In this document: piece after piece, positions 9,969 through 22,104 of the stretch
Numbering within the stretch: position 1 is the stretch's first letter
How the letters are laid out: each line of letters begins with the position of its first letter
Source: Pseudomonas benzenivorans
GTDB taxonomy: Bacteria > Pseudomonadota > Gammaproteobacteria > Pseudomonadales > Pseudomonadaceae
DNA: 64,000 nucleotides
NCBI RefSeq assembly: GCF_024397895.1
Contig: NZ_CP073346.1
Coordinates: 3,224,001-3,288,000, forward strand
Direction: 5' to 3'
The notes under the pieces: model-generated
Told to the model about the DNA's origin: nothing
The model's database searches: none
The model's input: the letters and a program-made list of their open reading frames with translations, nothing else
Translations under genes and position numbers: made by a program

Positions 9969-10970
9969 ATGCAGATTTCGGTAAATGAGTTCCTGACCCC
10001 CCGCCATATCGATGTGCAGGTGGTCAGTCCGACCCGCGCCAAGATCACCCTCGAGCCTCTCGAGCGTGGTTTCGGCCATACCTTGGGCAACGCGCTGCGC
10101 CGCATCCTGTTGTCCTCCATGCCTGGCTGTGCAGTAGTCGAGGCCGAGATTGACGGTGTGCTCCATGAGTACAGCGCCATCGAAGGTGTGCAGGAAGATG
10201 TGATTGAGATCCTGCTCAACCTTAAAGGTCTGGCTGTCAAGCTGCACGGTCGCGACGAAGTGACGCTGACTCTGGCGAAGAAGGGCTCGGGTGTAGTTAC
10301 CGCTGCCGATATTCAGCTGGATCACGATGTCGAAATCGTCAACGGCGACCACGTGATCGCCAACCTGGCCGCCAATGGCGCGTTGAACATGAAGCTCACC
10401 GTGGCCCGTGGCCGCGGCTATGAGCCGGCTGACGCCCGCCAGAGCGACGAAGACGAGAGCCGCAGCATTGGTCGCTTGCAGCTCGACTCTTCGTTCAGCC
10501 CGGTGCGCCGTGTGTCTTACGTGGTGGAAAACGCTCGCGTCGAGCAGCGTACCAACCTGGACAAGCTGGTTATCGACCTGGAAACCAACGGTACCCTGGA
10601 TCCGGAAGAGGCTATCCGTCGTGCCGCGACCATTCTGCAGCAGCAGCTGGCCGCGTTCGTCGACCTCAAGGGTGACAGTGAGCCTGTGGTAGTCGAGCAG
10701 GAAGACGAGATCGATCCGATCCTGCTGCGTCCGGTAGATGACCTGGAATTGACCGTGCGTTCGGCCAACTGCCTGAAGGCAGAAAACATTTACTACATCG
10801 GCGACCTGATTCAGCGCACCGAAGTAGAACTGTTGAAAACCCCGAACCTGGGCAAGAAATCCCTGACCGAAATCAAGGATGTTCTGGCCTCTCGCGGTCT
10901 GTCCCTCGGTATGCGCCTCGACAACTGGCCGCCGGCAAGTCTGAAGAAAGACGATAAGGCGACTGCCTGA
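9969..10970 (+). CDS. rpoA: RNA polymerase alpha subunit
   Basis: A 333-residue alpha subunit. The N-terminal dimerisation domain ([20 protein letters not shown] near residues 33-52) assembles beta and beta'. The C-terminal domain ([20 protein letters not shown] and [10 protein letters not shown]) binds UP elements and activators. A flexible acidic linker lies near residues 240-250. Confidence 0.98.
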   Translation: MQISVNEFLTPRHIDVQVVSPTRAKITLEPLERGFGHTLGNALRRILLSSMPGCAVVEAEIDGVLHEYSAIEGVQEDVIEILLNLKGLAVKLHGRDEVTLTLAKKGSGVVTAADIQLDHDVEIVNGDHVIANLAANGALNMKLTVARGRGYEPADARQSDEDESRSIGRLQLDSSFSPVRRVSYVVENARVEQRTNLDKLVIDLETNGTLDPEEAIRRAATILQQQLAAFVDLKGDSEPVVVEQEDEIDPILLRPVDDLELTVRSANCLKAENIYYIGDLIQRTEVELLKTPNLGKKSLTEIKDVLASRGLSLGMRLDNWPPASLKKDDKATA

Positions 10971-11012
10971 TCGTCATCATCACCGAACGTGAGTTTGGTA
11001 AGGAATTGAACC

Positions 11013-11399
11013 ATGCGTCATCGTAAAAGTGGCCGTCACCTGAGCCGTACCAGCGCGCACCGCCAGGCCATGTTCCAGAACATGGCGGTTTCGCTGTTCG
11101 AGCACGAGCTGATCAAAACTACTCTGCCGAAAGCCAAAGAACTGCGTCGCGTTGCCGAGCCGCTGATCACTCTGGCCAAGGTAGACAGCGTTGCTAACCG
11201 TCGTCTGGCATTCGATCGTACCCGTTCGAAAGCCATTGTCGGCAAGCTGTTCAACGACCTGGGCAAGCGCTACGCCACCCGTCAGGGCGGCTACCTGCGC
11301 ATCCTCAAGTGCGGTTTCCGCGCTGGTGACAACGCGCCGATGGCTTACGTTGAGCTGGTCGACCGTCCGGTCGGCGGCGCAGTGGAAGCTGCTGAGTAA
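11013..11399 (+). CDS. rplQ: 50S ribosomal protein L17
   Basis: A 128-residue L17 ([20 protein letters not shown]), the last gene of the alpha operon, followed by a clear intrinsic terminator. Confidence 0.97.
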   Translation: MRHRKSGRHLSRTSAHRQAMFQNMAVSLFEHELIKTTLPKAKELRRVAEPLITLAKVDSVANRRLAFDRTRSKAIVGKLFNDLGKRYATRQGGYLRILKCGFRAGDNAPMAYVELVDRPVGGAVEAAE

Positions 11400-11418
11400 G
11401 TTGTAGGTTGTGACAAGG

Positions 11419-11445
11419 AACCGGGCTCAGGCCCGGTTTTTTGTT
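11419..11445 (+). terminator. terminator of the alpha operon
   Basis: AACCGGGC and GCCCGGTT flank TCAG, followed by TTTT. It ends the ribosomal array 20 bases after rplQ. Confidence 0.9.
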
Positions 11446-11566
11446 GCCTGAATGAATGATATTCCGCACGTCGTGTTTGATATTGTGTGCGCCTGGTGCC
11501 TCGGGTATGGTTGCTTCGACTTCCTTTCCGCCGCCTACCGGCCTCCTATAACAACAAGTGCCTATC

Positions 11567-12946
11567 ATGTCCGAACCTACCGCGTTGAGTTTGATTCCCC
11601 CCGTCGTCGTGCTGGTCTGCGCCATCTGGCTGCGTCGACCTATCCTTGCGCTGCTGCTTGGCGCCATCAGTGGCCTGCTCCTGCTCGGCCCGCAGCACTC
11701 ACTTTCCGGCTTTGCCGAGATATCGCTCAAGGTGATGCAGGATGAGACCATCGGCTGGCTGATCCTGGTCTGCGGCAGCTTCGGCGCGCTGATCGCCTTG
11801 CTGGTACGCACCGGCGGCGCGCTGGCGTTCGGCCGGGCTGCGCTGAAGCTGGCGAAGGGGCGGCGCTCGTCCTTGCTCATGACCTGTGTGCTCGGCGTGG
11901 TGATCTTCGTCGACGACTACCTGAATGCGTTGACCGTCGGCGAGACCATGAAGCGCGTCACCGACCGCTTCAAGGTGTCGCGGGAGATGCTGGCCTATGT
12001 GGTCGACTCCACCGCCGCGCCGGTGTGCGTGCTGGTACCGTTGTCGACCTGGGCGGTGTTCTTCGGCGGGCTGCTGGAGAGCAACGGCATCGCCGAGGCG
12101 GGCAGTGGTATCAGCGTTTACATGCAGGCCATTCCCTACATGTTCTATGCCTGGCTGTCGGTGCTGATCGTGCTGCTGGTGGCCGGTGGGCTGATCCCGG
12201 CCATCGGGCCGATGCGCAAGGCGGAAGTGCTTGCCCGTCATGGTTCGGCCGGCGCCATGCACGTCGGAGAGCTGGGTTCCGGGCTGGACCTTGGTGCCCA
12301 GGGCTCGGAGGACGGCCTGGAGCAGTCCGGCGAGGCGCGCGGCAAGCTCTACAACTTTCTGCTGCCCCTGCTGCTGCTGGTCGGCTTTACCGTGTATTTC
12401 GATATCGACGTGTGGATGGGCATGCTGGCGACGCTGGCCCTGGTGGTGCCTTTCTACCTGGTGCAGGGGTTGATGCCGCTGGACGAGATGCTCGAGCAGA
12501 TGATGGAGGGCTTCAAGTCGATGCTGCCGGCCATCGGTACGGTTATCGCGGCGTTTATCTTCAAGGATGTCTGTGACCAGCTGCTGTTGCCGCAGTTCGT
12601 GGTTGCGTCGCTGCAGCCCTACATGAGCGCCCAGTTGTTGCCGGGCGTGGTGTTCGTGGCGATGGCCCTGCTGGCATTCGCCACCGGTTCGTCCTGGGGG
12701 ATCTTCGCGGTGACCATCCCGATCGTCATGCCCCTGGCCTATGCCCTGAATGCCGATATCCCGCTGGTGATCGGCGCCTTGCTGTCGGCCTCGGCCTTCG
12801 GCAGCCAGGCCTGTTTCTACAGTGACTCCACGGTGCTGGCCGCCCAGGGTTCGGGTTGTAACCTGATCAGCCATGCGTTGACGCAGTTGCCCTACACCTT
12901 GATCGCGGCGGGTCTGGCGTTCGTAGGCTTCGTGCTGATTGCCTAG
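11567..12946 (+). CDS. NhaC-family Na+/H+ antiporter-like membrane protein
   Basis: A 459-residue polytopic membrane protein with about 10-12 hydrophobic segments. Family features are the paired acidic stretch GVVIFVDDYLNALTVGETM and the C-terminal GSSWGIFAVTIPIVMPLA with FYSDSTVLAAQGSGCNL, typical of NhaC/ArsB-superfamily exchangers. Substrate (Na+/H+, or an amino or organic acid) cannot be told from sequence. The ATG giving MSEPTALSL was chosen; a GTG nine bases upstream is an alternative. It lies alone between the ribosomal array and ferritin. Confidence 0.8.
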   Translation: MSEPTALSLIPPVVVLVCAIWLRRPILALLLGAISGLLLLGPQHSLSGFAEISLKVMQDETIGWLILVCGSFGALIALLVRTGGALAFGRAALKLAKGRRSSLLMTCVLGVVIFVDDYLNALTVGETMKRVTDRFKVSREMLAYVVDSTAAPVCVLVPLSTWAVFFGGLLESNGIAEAGSGISVYMQAIPYMFYAWLSVLIVLLVAGGLIPAIGPMRKAEVLARHGSAGAMHVGELGSGLDLGAQGSEDGLEQSGEARGKLYNFLLPLLLLVGFTVYFDIDVWMGMLATLALVVPFYLVQGLMPLDEMLEQMMEGFKSMLPAIGTVIAAFIFKDVCDQLLLPQFVVASLQPYMSAQLLPGVVFVAMALLAFATGSSWGIFAVTIPIVMPLAYALNADIPLVIGALLSASAFGSQACFYSDSTVLAAQGSGCNLISHALTQLPYTLIAAGLAFVGFVLIA

Positions 12947-13032
12947 CGGTTGGCGGTGATCGGTGCCTGCTTCTTGTGCTCTGCGCGCGCCCCAGAACGG
13001 CGCGATGAATGCACTGCGGGGCAGATAGACCA

Positions 13033-13060
13033 AGCGCCTCCTTCGGGAGGCGTTTGCCTT
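13033..13060 (+). terminator. terminator after the NhaC-type gene
   Basis: CGCCTCC and GGAGGCG flank a TTCG tetraloop (13035-13052), followed by TTTGCCTT. The T-run is short. Confidence 0.55.
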
Positions 13061-13132
13061 CGGGCTTGACCGGCCGGCCCGCTGCGACCAGCATGGGCCG
13101 CTGTTTTCCGCCGTTACCCAAGGAATGTCCGG

Positions 13133-13597
13133 ATGAAAGGCCAAGTCGAAGTCATCGACTATTTGAAAGTGTTGCTCAAGGGTGAGCTGGCCGCTCGCGA
13201 TCAGTATTTCATTCACTCGCGGCTGTATGCGGATTGGGGCTTCGACAAGCTCTTCGTGCGCATCAATCACGAGATGGAAGAGGAAACCCAGCACGCCGAT
13301 GCCCTGTTGCAGCGCATCCTGTTTCTCGAGGGCCTGCCAGACATGACGCCGGCGCCCTTCACGTTCGGGCAGAGCGTGCCGGAGGCCCTCAAGCTCGATC
13401 TGGCGCTGGAGTACGAAGTGCGCGCGGCCCTGAGCAAGGGGATCGAGCTGTGCGAGCGCCACCAGGACTACCAGACACGCGACATCCTCCTCGCGCAGCT
13501 GAAGGATACCGAAGAGGACCACGCCTACTGGCTGGAGATCCAGTTGCAGCTGATCGACAAGCTGGGCCTGGAGAAGTACCTGCAGGCGCAGCTCTAG
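13133..13597 (+). CDS. ftnA: bacterial ferritin, haem-free FtnA (BfrA) type
   Basis: A 154-residue four-helix ferritin that oxidises Fe(II) and stores iron in a 24-mer shell. Ferroxidase ligands E18, E51, H54, E93, E127 and H130 are in place. The residue aligned with the haem-ligating Met52 of true bacterioferritins is Thr52 (EEETQHAD). It therefore resembles the P. aeruginosa protein once called BfrA and renamed FtnA. GGAATGTCCGG precedes the ATG. Many pipelines would call it bfr. Confidence 0.9.
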   Translation: MKGQVEVIDYLKVLLKGELAARDQYFIHSRLYADWGFDKLFVRINHEMEEETQHADALLQRILFLEGLPDMTPAPFTFGQSVPEALKLDLALEYEVRAALSKGIELCERHQDYQTRDILLAQLKDTEEDHAYWLEIQLQLIDKLGLEKYLQAQL

Positions 13598-13614
13598 CCG
13601 CCACGGCAGGTAAG

Positions 13615-13643
13615 AAAAAGCCCCGGATTGCCGGGGCTTTTTC
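13615..13643. terminator. shared terminator between ftnA and uvrA
   Basis: AAAAAGCCCCGG and CCGGGGCTTTTT form a symmetric hairpin around ATTG. A-rich and T-rich flanks let it work for both convergent genes. Confidence 0.9.
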
Positions 13644-13664
13644 GTGGTGCTGAGGCGCGCCGGG

Positions 13665-16523
<2,859 letters not shown>

Positions 16524-16657
16524 AAACAGCGGCCTCGCTTGGCGGGCGGAAACCCTCGAGTATACGGCCCGCTTGCACCCTGCGGCAAAGTGCGCGCCTG
16601 TGCCGCAGGCGGGATGGCTGCTAGAATCGCCGCCTTGTTTCGATGGGGTTCTGGTAA

Positions 16658-18046
16658 ATGCACGATCCGCACAGCGAGCGCATGAGTGGCGGCGAAACCC
16701 GCGCGGCCGGTGGCCTGGCCCTGGTGTTTGCCTTTCGCATGCTCGGCATGTTCATGGTGTTGCCGGTGCTGGCGACCTACGGCATGGAGCTGCGCGGCAG
16801 CACGCCGGCGCTGATCGGCCTGGCTATTGGCGCCTACGGCCTGACCCAAGCGTTTCTGCAGATTCCCTTCGGCATGCTTTCCGACCGCATCGGCCGCCGT
16901 CCGGTGATCTATGTCGGGCTGCTGATCTTCGCCGCCGGCAGCGTTCTGGCGGCCAACGCCGACTCGATCTATGGGGTGATCGCCGGGCGCGTGCTGCAGG
17001 GCGCCGGAGCCATCTCCGCGGCGGTGATGGCGCTGCTGTCGGACCTGACCCGCGAGCAGCACCGGACCAAGGCGATGGCGATGATCGGCATGAGCATCGG
17101 CCTGTCCTTCGCCGTGGCCATGGTGGTCGGGCCGCTGCTGACCCGCGCCTTCGGCCTGTCCGGGCTGTTCTGGGTCACCGCGGCCATGGCCCTGCTGGGC
17201 ATTCTGATCGTCGCCGGCCTGGTGCCGCGTACGGCCGGGCCGTTGCAGCACCGCGAGTCGGGCGTGGCCAGGCAGGCGCTCTGGCCGACCCTGAAGCATA
17301 CCGACCTGCTGCGCCTGGACTTCGGCATCCTCGCCCTGCACGCCATCCTCATGGCCAGCTTCGTCGCCCTGCCGCTGGCCCTGGTGGAGCAGGGCGGCCT
17401 GCCCAAGGAAGAGCACTGGTGGGTCTACCTGACCGCGTTGCTGGTGGGTTTCTTCGGCATGCTGCCGTTCATCATCTATGGCGAGAAGAAGCGTCAGATG
17501 AAGCGCGTGCTGCTGGGCTCGGTGGCGGTGCTGCTGGCCTGCGAGCTGTATTTCTGGGTCTGGGGCAGCAGCCTGGGTGCGCTGGTGCTGGGCGCCGTGG
17601 TGTTCTTCACCGCGTTCAACCTGCTGGAGGCTTCGCTGCCCTCGCTGATCAGCAAGGTGGCCCCGGCCGGCGGCAAGGGCACGGCGATGGGCGTGTACTC
17701 CACCAGCCAGTTCCTCGGCGCGGCCCTGGGTGGCATCCTCGGCGGCTGGCTGTACCAGCACTACAGCCTGTCGGGCGTGTTCCTCGGCTGCGCCGTGCTG
17801 GCCCTGCTTTGGCTGGTCTTTGCTGTTACTATGCGCGAACCGCCTTATGTCACCAGCCTGCGCCTGCCGCTTTCAGCGGCGGCATTGCAAGAAGCGGGGC
17901 TGGCCGAGCGATTACTGGCAGTGCCTGGAGTGGCGGATGCCGTGGTGGTGGCCGACGAGGCCGCCATCTATATCAAAGTGGATACCCAACAATTGGATCG
18001 CATGTCCCTGGAGCGCCTGATCAATTCGGCGCCGGCGACGTGCTGA
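16658..18046 (+). CDS. MFS transporter, YajR-like with C-terminal YAM domain
   Basis: A 462-residue major facilitator protein with 12 predicted membrane segments. The loop 2-3 motif A reads [14 protein letters not shown]. After the last helix a soluble tail ([20 protein letters not shown]...[12 protein letters not shown]) resembles the ferredoxin-like YAM domain of E. coli YajR. Substrate is unknown. It diverges from uvrA and precedes ssb by 17 bases, a pairing I recall from other Pseudomonas. Confidence 0.85.
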   Translation: MHDPHSERMSGGETRAAGGLALVFAFRMLGMFMVLPVLATYGMELRGSTPALIGLAIGAYGLTQAFLQIPFGMLSDRIGRRPVIYVGLLIFAAGSVLAANADSIYGVIAGRVLQGAGAISAAVMALLSDLTREQHRTKAMAMIGMSIGLSFAVAMVVGPLLTRAFGLSGLFWVTAAMALLGILIVAGLVPRTAGPLQHRESGVARQALWPTLKHTDLLRLDFGILALHAILMASFVALPLALVEQGGLPKEEHWWVYLTALLVGFFGMLPFIIYGEKKRQMKRVLLGSVAVLLACELYFWVWGSSLGALVLGAVVFFTAFNLLEASLPSLISKVAPAGGKGTAMGVYSTSQFLGAALGGILGGWLYQHYSLSGVFLGCAVLALLWLVFAVTMREPPYVTSLRLPLSAAALQEAGLAERLLAVPGVADAVVVADEAAIYIKVDTQQLDRMSLERLINSAPATC

Positions 18047-18063
18047 AAGCCTAGGAGAACGTT

Positions 18064-18555
18064 ATGGCCCGTGGGGTTAACAAAGTCATTCTGGTCGGTA
18101 CCTGCGGACAGGACCCGGAAACCCGCTACCTGCCCAGCGGCAACGCGGTCACCAACCTGAGCCTGGCCACCAGCGAGCAGTGGACCGACAAGCAGACCGG
18201 GCAGAAGGTCGAGAAGACCGAGTGGCACCGCGTGTCGCTGTTCGGCAAGGTCGCCGAGATCGCCGGCGAGTACCTGCGCAAGGGCTCCCAGGTGTACATC
18301 GAGGGCAAGCTGCAGACCCGCGAGTGGGAAAAGGACGGCGTCAAGCGCTACACCACCGAAGTCATCGTCGACATGCAGGGCACCATGCAGCTGCTTGGCG
18401 GCCGCCCGAGCGGCGACAGCGGCGACTCGGCGCCGCGCCAGCAGCGCCCGGCACCTCAGCGTGCCCCGCAGCAGCAGGCCCCGCGCCCGGCAGCACAGCA
18501 GCCGGCCCAACCGGCGGCTGATTTCGACAGCTTCGACGACGACATCCCGTTCTGA
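18064..18555 (+). CDS. ssb: single-stranded DNA-binding protein
   Basis: A 163-residue SSB with an N-terminal OB fold ([20 protein letters not shown]), a Pro/Gln/Ala-rich linker from about 118 to 150, and the acidic tail [11 protein letters not shown] that recruits repair and replication partners. GGAG precedes the ATG. Confidence 0.97.
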   Translation: MARGVNKVILVGTCGQDPETRYLPSGNAVTNLSLATSEQWTDKQTGQKVEKTEWHRVSLFGKVAEIAGEYLRKGSQVYIEGKLQTREWEKDGVKRYTTEVIVDMQGTMQLLGGRPSGDSGDSAPRQQRPAPQRAPQQQAPRPAAQQPAQPAADFDSFDDDIPF

Positions 18556-18577
18556 TCGCCTGAGTTCAGCCTTAATC

Positions 18578-19462
18578 ATGCGAATGCGCCTGATGCTGCT
18601 GGGTGGCGGCAATGCGCTGGGGCAGTCCCTGATCCGTCTCGGCGCCGAGGAAGACATCGGCTTCCTCGCCCCGCGTCCGCCTAACGCCGGCTGGGATGCC
18701 GCCAGCCTGACCCAGCTGCTCGACGACACCCGCCCCGACGCTTTGGTCAACCTGGCCTATTACTTCGACTGGTTCCAGGCCGAGGGCGTCGACGCTGCAC
18801 GCCTGGCTGCCCAGGAGCGGGCGGTCGAGCGCCTGGCCGAGCTGTGCAAGCATCACGAAATCCGCCTGCTGCAGCCCTCCAGCTACCGGGTGTTCGACGG
18901 CTCGCGGGTCACCGCCTACAGCGAGAAGGAAGACCCGCAGCCCCTGGGCGAGCGCGGTCTGGCCCTCTGGCGCCTGGAGCAGAGCGTTCGATCGGCCTGC
19001 CCAAAACACGTGCTGCTGCGCTTCGGCTGGCTGCTGGATGACAGCCCCCAGGGGCTGCTCGCCCGCTTCCTGGCCCGCGCCGAGGGCGAGCAGGAGGTGC
19101 GTCTCGCCGACGATCGGCGGGGCAATCCGACCCCGGTGGACGATGCCGCGCGGGTGATCCTCGCCGTACTCAAGCAGCTCGACTGCGAGTCGCCGCTGTG
19201 GGGCACCTACCACTACGGTGGTCACGAGGCGACCACTGCGCTGGCGCTGGGCCAGGCGGTGCTGAGCGAGGCGCGTCACTATCGTCATAACCTGGTGGAG
19301 GAGATCGCCGCCCAGGCTCATGCCGCCCGCGCCGACGCCGCGGTGGAGCCGCAACATGCGGTGCTCGCCTGCAAGAAGATCTTCCACACCTTCGGCATCA
19401 AGCCGCGCGCCTGGCGCGCCGGGTTGCCGAGCCTACTGGATAGCTACTACCGCCATGTCTGA
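18578..19462 (+). CDS. RmlD-like sugar-nucleotide-binding protein (SDR)
   Basis: A 294-residue Rossmann-fold protein with an N-terminal nucleotide-binding region LLGGGNALGQSLIRLG, related to dTDP-4-dehydrorhamnose reductases (RmlD). Its end overlaps the next epimerase gene by 8 bases, so the two are an operon. ATG 18578 (MRMRLMLL) or the second ATG at 18584 may be the start. Substrate is not evident. A gene of this type next to the epimerase and oprG is the order I recall in P. aeruginosa (PA4069/PA4068/oprG). Confidence 0.7.
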   Translation: MRMRLMLLGGGNALGQSLIRLGAEEDIGFLAPRPPNAGWDAASLTQLLDDTRPDALVNLAYYFDWFQAEGVDAARLAAQERAVERLAELCKHHEIRLLQPSSYRVFDGSRVTAYSEKEDPQPLGERGLALWRLEQSVRSACPKHVLLRFGWLLDDSPQGLLARFLARAEGEQEVRLADDRRGNPTPVDDAARVILAVLKQLDCESPLWGTYHYGGHEATTALALGQAVLSEARHYRHNLVEEIAAQAHAARADAAVEPQHAVLACKKIFHTFGIKPRAWRAGLPSLLDSYYRHV

Positions 19463-20387
19463 CGCGCCCGTTCTGGTTACCGGCGGTGCCGGCTTCATCG
19501 GCTCGCACCTGGTCGATGCCCTGCTGGCCCAAGGCCGCAGCGTGCGGGTGCTGGACAACCTGTCGATGGGCAAGCGCAGCAACCTGCCAATGGACAATCC
19601 GCGCCTGCAGTTGCTCGAAGGCGACGTCGCCGATGCGGCGCTGGTGAGTGAGGCGCTGAGTGGCTGCCAGGCCGTGGCGCACCTGGCCGCGGTGGCCTCG
19701 GTGCAGGCATCGGTGGACGATCCGGTGAGCACTCACCAGAGCAACTTCGTCGGCACCCTGAATGTCTGCGAGGCCATGCGCGAGCAGGGCGTCAAGCGGG
19801 TGCTGTTCGCCTCCAGCGCGGCGGTCTATGGCAACAACGGCGAGGGTCAGGCGATCGACGAGGACACGCCGAAGGCACCGCTGACCCCCTATGCGGCGGA
19901 CAAGCTGGCCAGCGAGCACTACCTGGACTTCTACCGTCGCCAGCACGGCCTGCAGCCGGCGGTCTTTCGTTTCTTCAATATATTCGGCCCGCGCCAGGAC
20001 CCGTCCTCGCCCTATTCCGGGGTGATCAGCATCTTCACCCAGCGCGCCCAGCAGGGCCTGCCGATCACCGTGTTCGGCGATGGTGAGCAAACCCGTGACT
20101 TCTTCTATGTCGCCGACCTGGTCGAGCTGCTGCTGCAGGCCCTGCTGGCGCCGCAGGTGGTCAGTGGGGCGGTCAACGTCGGTTGGAACCAGGCCACCAG
20201 CCTCAATCAGCTGCTGGCCGAGATCGGCGGCCTGTTCGGCGGTCTGCCGCCGGTCAGCCACCAGGCGCCGCGGCCGGGCGATATCCGCCATTCGCGGGCC
20301 GACAACGGACGCCTGCGCAGCAGCTACCGGCTGCCGCCCGCGACGCCCTTGCGCAAGGGCCTGCAGGGCCTGCTCGGTCTCGACTGA
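19455..20387 (+). CDS. NAD-dependent epimerase/dehydratase (extended SDR)
   Basis: A 310-residue extended SDR. The NAD motif is VTGGAGFIGSHLVDALL at residues 6-22. The catalytic serine region is LFASSAAVYGNNG, and the Tyr/Lys pair is YAADK. It resembles UDP-hexose 4-epimerases or WbpP-like enzymes. Sugar specificity cannot be assigned. It begins inside the end of the upstream SDR gene and is followed by a terminator. Confidence 0.8.
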   Translation: MSDAPVLVTGGAGFIGSHLVDALLAQGRSVRVLDNLSMGKRSNLPMDNPRLQLLEGDVADAALVSEALSGCQAVAHLAAVASVQASVDDPVSTHQSNFVGTLNVCEAMREQGVKRVLFASSAAVYGNNGEGQAIDEDTPKAPLTPYAADKLASEHYLDFYRRQHGLQPAVFRFFNIFGPRQDPSSPYSGVISIFTQRAQQGLPITVFGDGEQTRDFFYVADLVELLLQALLAPQVVSGAVNVGWNQATSLNQLLAEIGGLFGGLPPVSHQAPRPGDIRHSRADNGRLRSSYRLPPATPLRKGLQGLLGLD

Positions 20388-20406
20388 GGCTTTCGCCCTG
20401 ACCCCG

Positions 20407-20432
20407 AAAGCCGGCGCCATGCCGGCTTTTTT
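20407..20432 (+). terminator. terminator between epimerase and oprG
   Basis: AAGCCGGC and GCCGGCTT flank GCCAT, followed by TTTTG. The A-rich left side could also serve oprG on the opposite strand. Confidence 0.85.
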
Positions 20433-20448
20433 GTGAGGCGTAGCGCGC

Positions 20449-21147
20449 CTAGAAGCGGTAGCCGAGGCCGAGCATATAGACGTACGGGTCGACGTCCAGG
20501 TCGACCTTGACCTCGGCGCCGCCGTAGGAGGTGGTGGCGCTGGTGTCGATGTCGATATAGCGCACCTGGGCGTTGAGCAGCAGGTTGTCGCTCAACAGAT
20601 AGTCCACGCCGAGCTGTGCGGCCAGCCCCCATGAGTCCTCTAGGTCCAGGCCCTCAAATCCCTTGGTTTCGGCTGCGCTGCTCAGTTGCGTGTCGAAGAA
20701 CCAGGTGTAATTGAGGCCGGCGCCGACATAGGGCTGCAAGGCCGAGGCGTTCGCCAGCGGGTAGTACACCAGGCTCAAGGTCGGCGGCAGCTGCCTGAGT
20801 TCGCCCAGTTGGCCGTTCAGCCCGGCGAAGATGCCCGGCATGCCTTTCACGCCGACATCGTGATTGAAGGGTGTGGCGACCAGCAGTTCGATGCCCAAAT
20901 GCACGCTGAGCATGTAGGTGGCGGTCAGGCCCAGTTGGGTGTCGCTCGTCACGGTGGCCCGGGTTCCGGCTACCTGGCTGTTCAGGGCGCCGACCCATAT
21001 GTCGCCGCTCTCTTCCCGTGGGTCTGCGCCGATGGCGCCGGCGCGCAGAACGATGTCACCGGCCTGATAGGCCTGGGCCTGGGCCTGGGCCGGGCCCGCG
21101 GTCAGCAGGGCGGTGAGGAGGGTGAGGGTGAACAGCGGCTTGCGCAT
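20449..21147 (-). CDS. oprG: OmpW-family outer membrane protein, OprG type
   Basis: A 232-residue OmpW-family protein with a signal peptide (MRKPLFTLTLLTALLTAGPAQA) and an eight-stranded barrel ending in GLGYRF, the terminal Phe needed for assembly. The segments VTSDTQLGLT and AATPFNH-like VATPFNHDVGVKG match OprG as I remember it. OprG passes small hydrophobic molecules and responds to iron and oxygen in P. aeruginosa. ATG 21147 follows TGGAG and leads the signal peptide. An upstream in-frame ATG would add 14 Pro-rich residues and is rejected. Confidence 0.85.
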   Translation of the reverse strand: MRKPLFTLTLLTALLTAGPAQAQAQAYQAGDIVLRAGAIGADPREESGDIWVGALNSQVAGTRATVTSDTQLGLTATYMLSVHLGIELLVATPFNHDVGVKGMPGIFAGLNGQLGELRQLPPTLSLVYYPLANASALQPYVGAGLNYTWFFDTQLSSAAETKGFEGLDLEDSWGLAAQLGVDYLLSDNLLLNAQVRYIDIDTSATTSYGGAEVKVDLDVDPYVYMLGLGYRF

Positions 21148-21288
21148 GGGCGGCTCCAGTTGGGTCAGGGGTGGCGGTGCTGGCGGCATTGTTAGGGCGC
21201 TAGGAAAAGGCGCTTTTGACTTGGCTCAATAGAGCGCGCAGGCGCTGTCATTGGAATCTGGTCGTTGCCTTCGCTGCGACTAAAGATG

Positions 21289-21307
21289 ATAATGGTTCTC
21301 TTTTTGA
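21289..21307 (+). promoter_or_regulatory. Fur-box-like site
   Basis: The 19 bases beginning GATAATGGTTCTC match 13 of 19 positions of the classical Fur box, with the first seven identical. It lies between divergent oprG and the TonB-type operon, 27 bases before that operon's first ATG. Confidence 0.5.
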
Positions 21308-21333
21308 TCTGGCCCAAGGACGAGGACTGTCCC

Positions 21334-22104
21334 ATGCCCCTAGATTCCCCCCGAGCACTGGCCGCGGCCGTGCTGCTTGCCAGTGCGCCGCTGCTGGCGG
21401 CGCCGCTGGATGCCGCGCTGGACGAAAGCCAGCGTCTGGCCCTCGAGGCCAAGGCCTCCCAGGCGCGCATCGAACAGCTCGATGACAGCAGCCGCGGGAT
21501 GCTCACCGAGTACCGCGCTGCCCTGCAGCAGGCCGAGGCCCTTCAGGACTACAACCGTCAGCTGCGTGCGCTGGTCGCCGCCCAGCGCCAGGAGCTGGCG
21601 AGCTATCAGCGCCAGCTGGAGGGCATCGAGCGTACCCAGCAGGCGGTGACACCGCAGATGGCGCGGATGGTCGAGGTCCTAGGCCAGTTCATCGCCGCGG
21701 ACCTGCCCTTCCTGCCCGAGGAGCGCGCCGACCGCCTGGCCCAGTTGCAGGAACTGCTGCCGCGCGCCGACGTCAGCCTGGCGGAAAAGTACCGGCGCAT
21801 CCTCGAGGCCTACCAGGTCGAGAGCGACTACGGTCGTACCCTGGAGGCCTGGCGCGGCGAGCTGCAGGGCGAGGCCGGTGCGCGTAGCGTGCAGTTTCTG
21901 CGCCTGGGGCGGACGATGCTCTACTACCAGACCCTCGACGGTCATGAGAGCGGCTGGTGGAGCCCGCACAGCCGCAGCTGGCAACCACTCGATGGCGGGG
22001 CCCGACGCCCGTTGTACCGGGCCATTGCCATCGCCCGCCAGGAGCAGGGTCCCGCGCTGCTCGACCTGCCGGTGAAGACCCTGAGCCAGGAGGCACGACC
22101 ATGA
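21334..22104 (+). CDS. DUF3450 periplasmic protein of a TtpC-TonB operon
   Basis: A 256-residue DUF3450 protein with a signal peptide (cleavage after LLAAP) and a long coiled coil at about residues 25-110 (Gln/Glu/Arg/Ala-rich heptads). In Vibrio, Shewanella and relatives DUF3450 genes head the TonB2-type operon with TtpC; the molecular role is unknown. The start MPLDSPRAL follows AAGGACGAGGA; upstream ATGs lack a ribosome site. The stop overlaps the next ATG (ATGA). Confidence 0.8.
   Translation: MPLDSPRALAAAVLLASAPLLAAPLDAALDESQRLALEAKASQARIEQLDDSSRGMLTEYRAALQQAEALQDYNRQLRALVAAQRQELASYQRQLEGIERTQQAVTPQMARMVEVLGQFIAADLPFLPEERADRLAQLQELLPRADVSLAEKYRRILEAYQVESDYGRTLEAWRGELQGEAGARSVQFLRLGRTMLYYQTLDGHESGWWSPHSRSWQPLDGGARRPLYRAIAIARQEQGPALLDLPVKTLSQEARP

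Noticed and set aside
16524..16657. LexA/SOS box for uvrA
   Set aside because: No CTG-N10-CAG match could be found in the divergent spacer.
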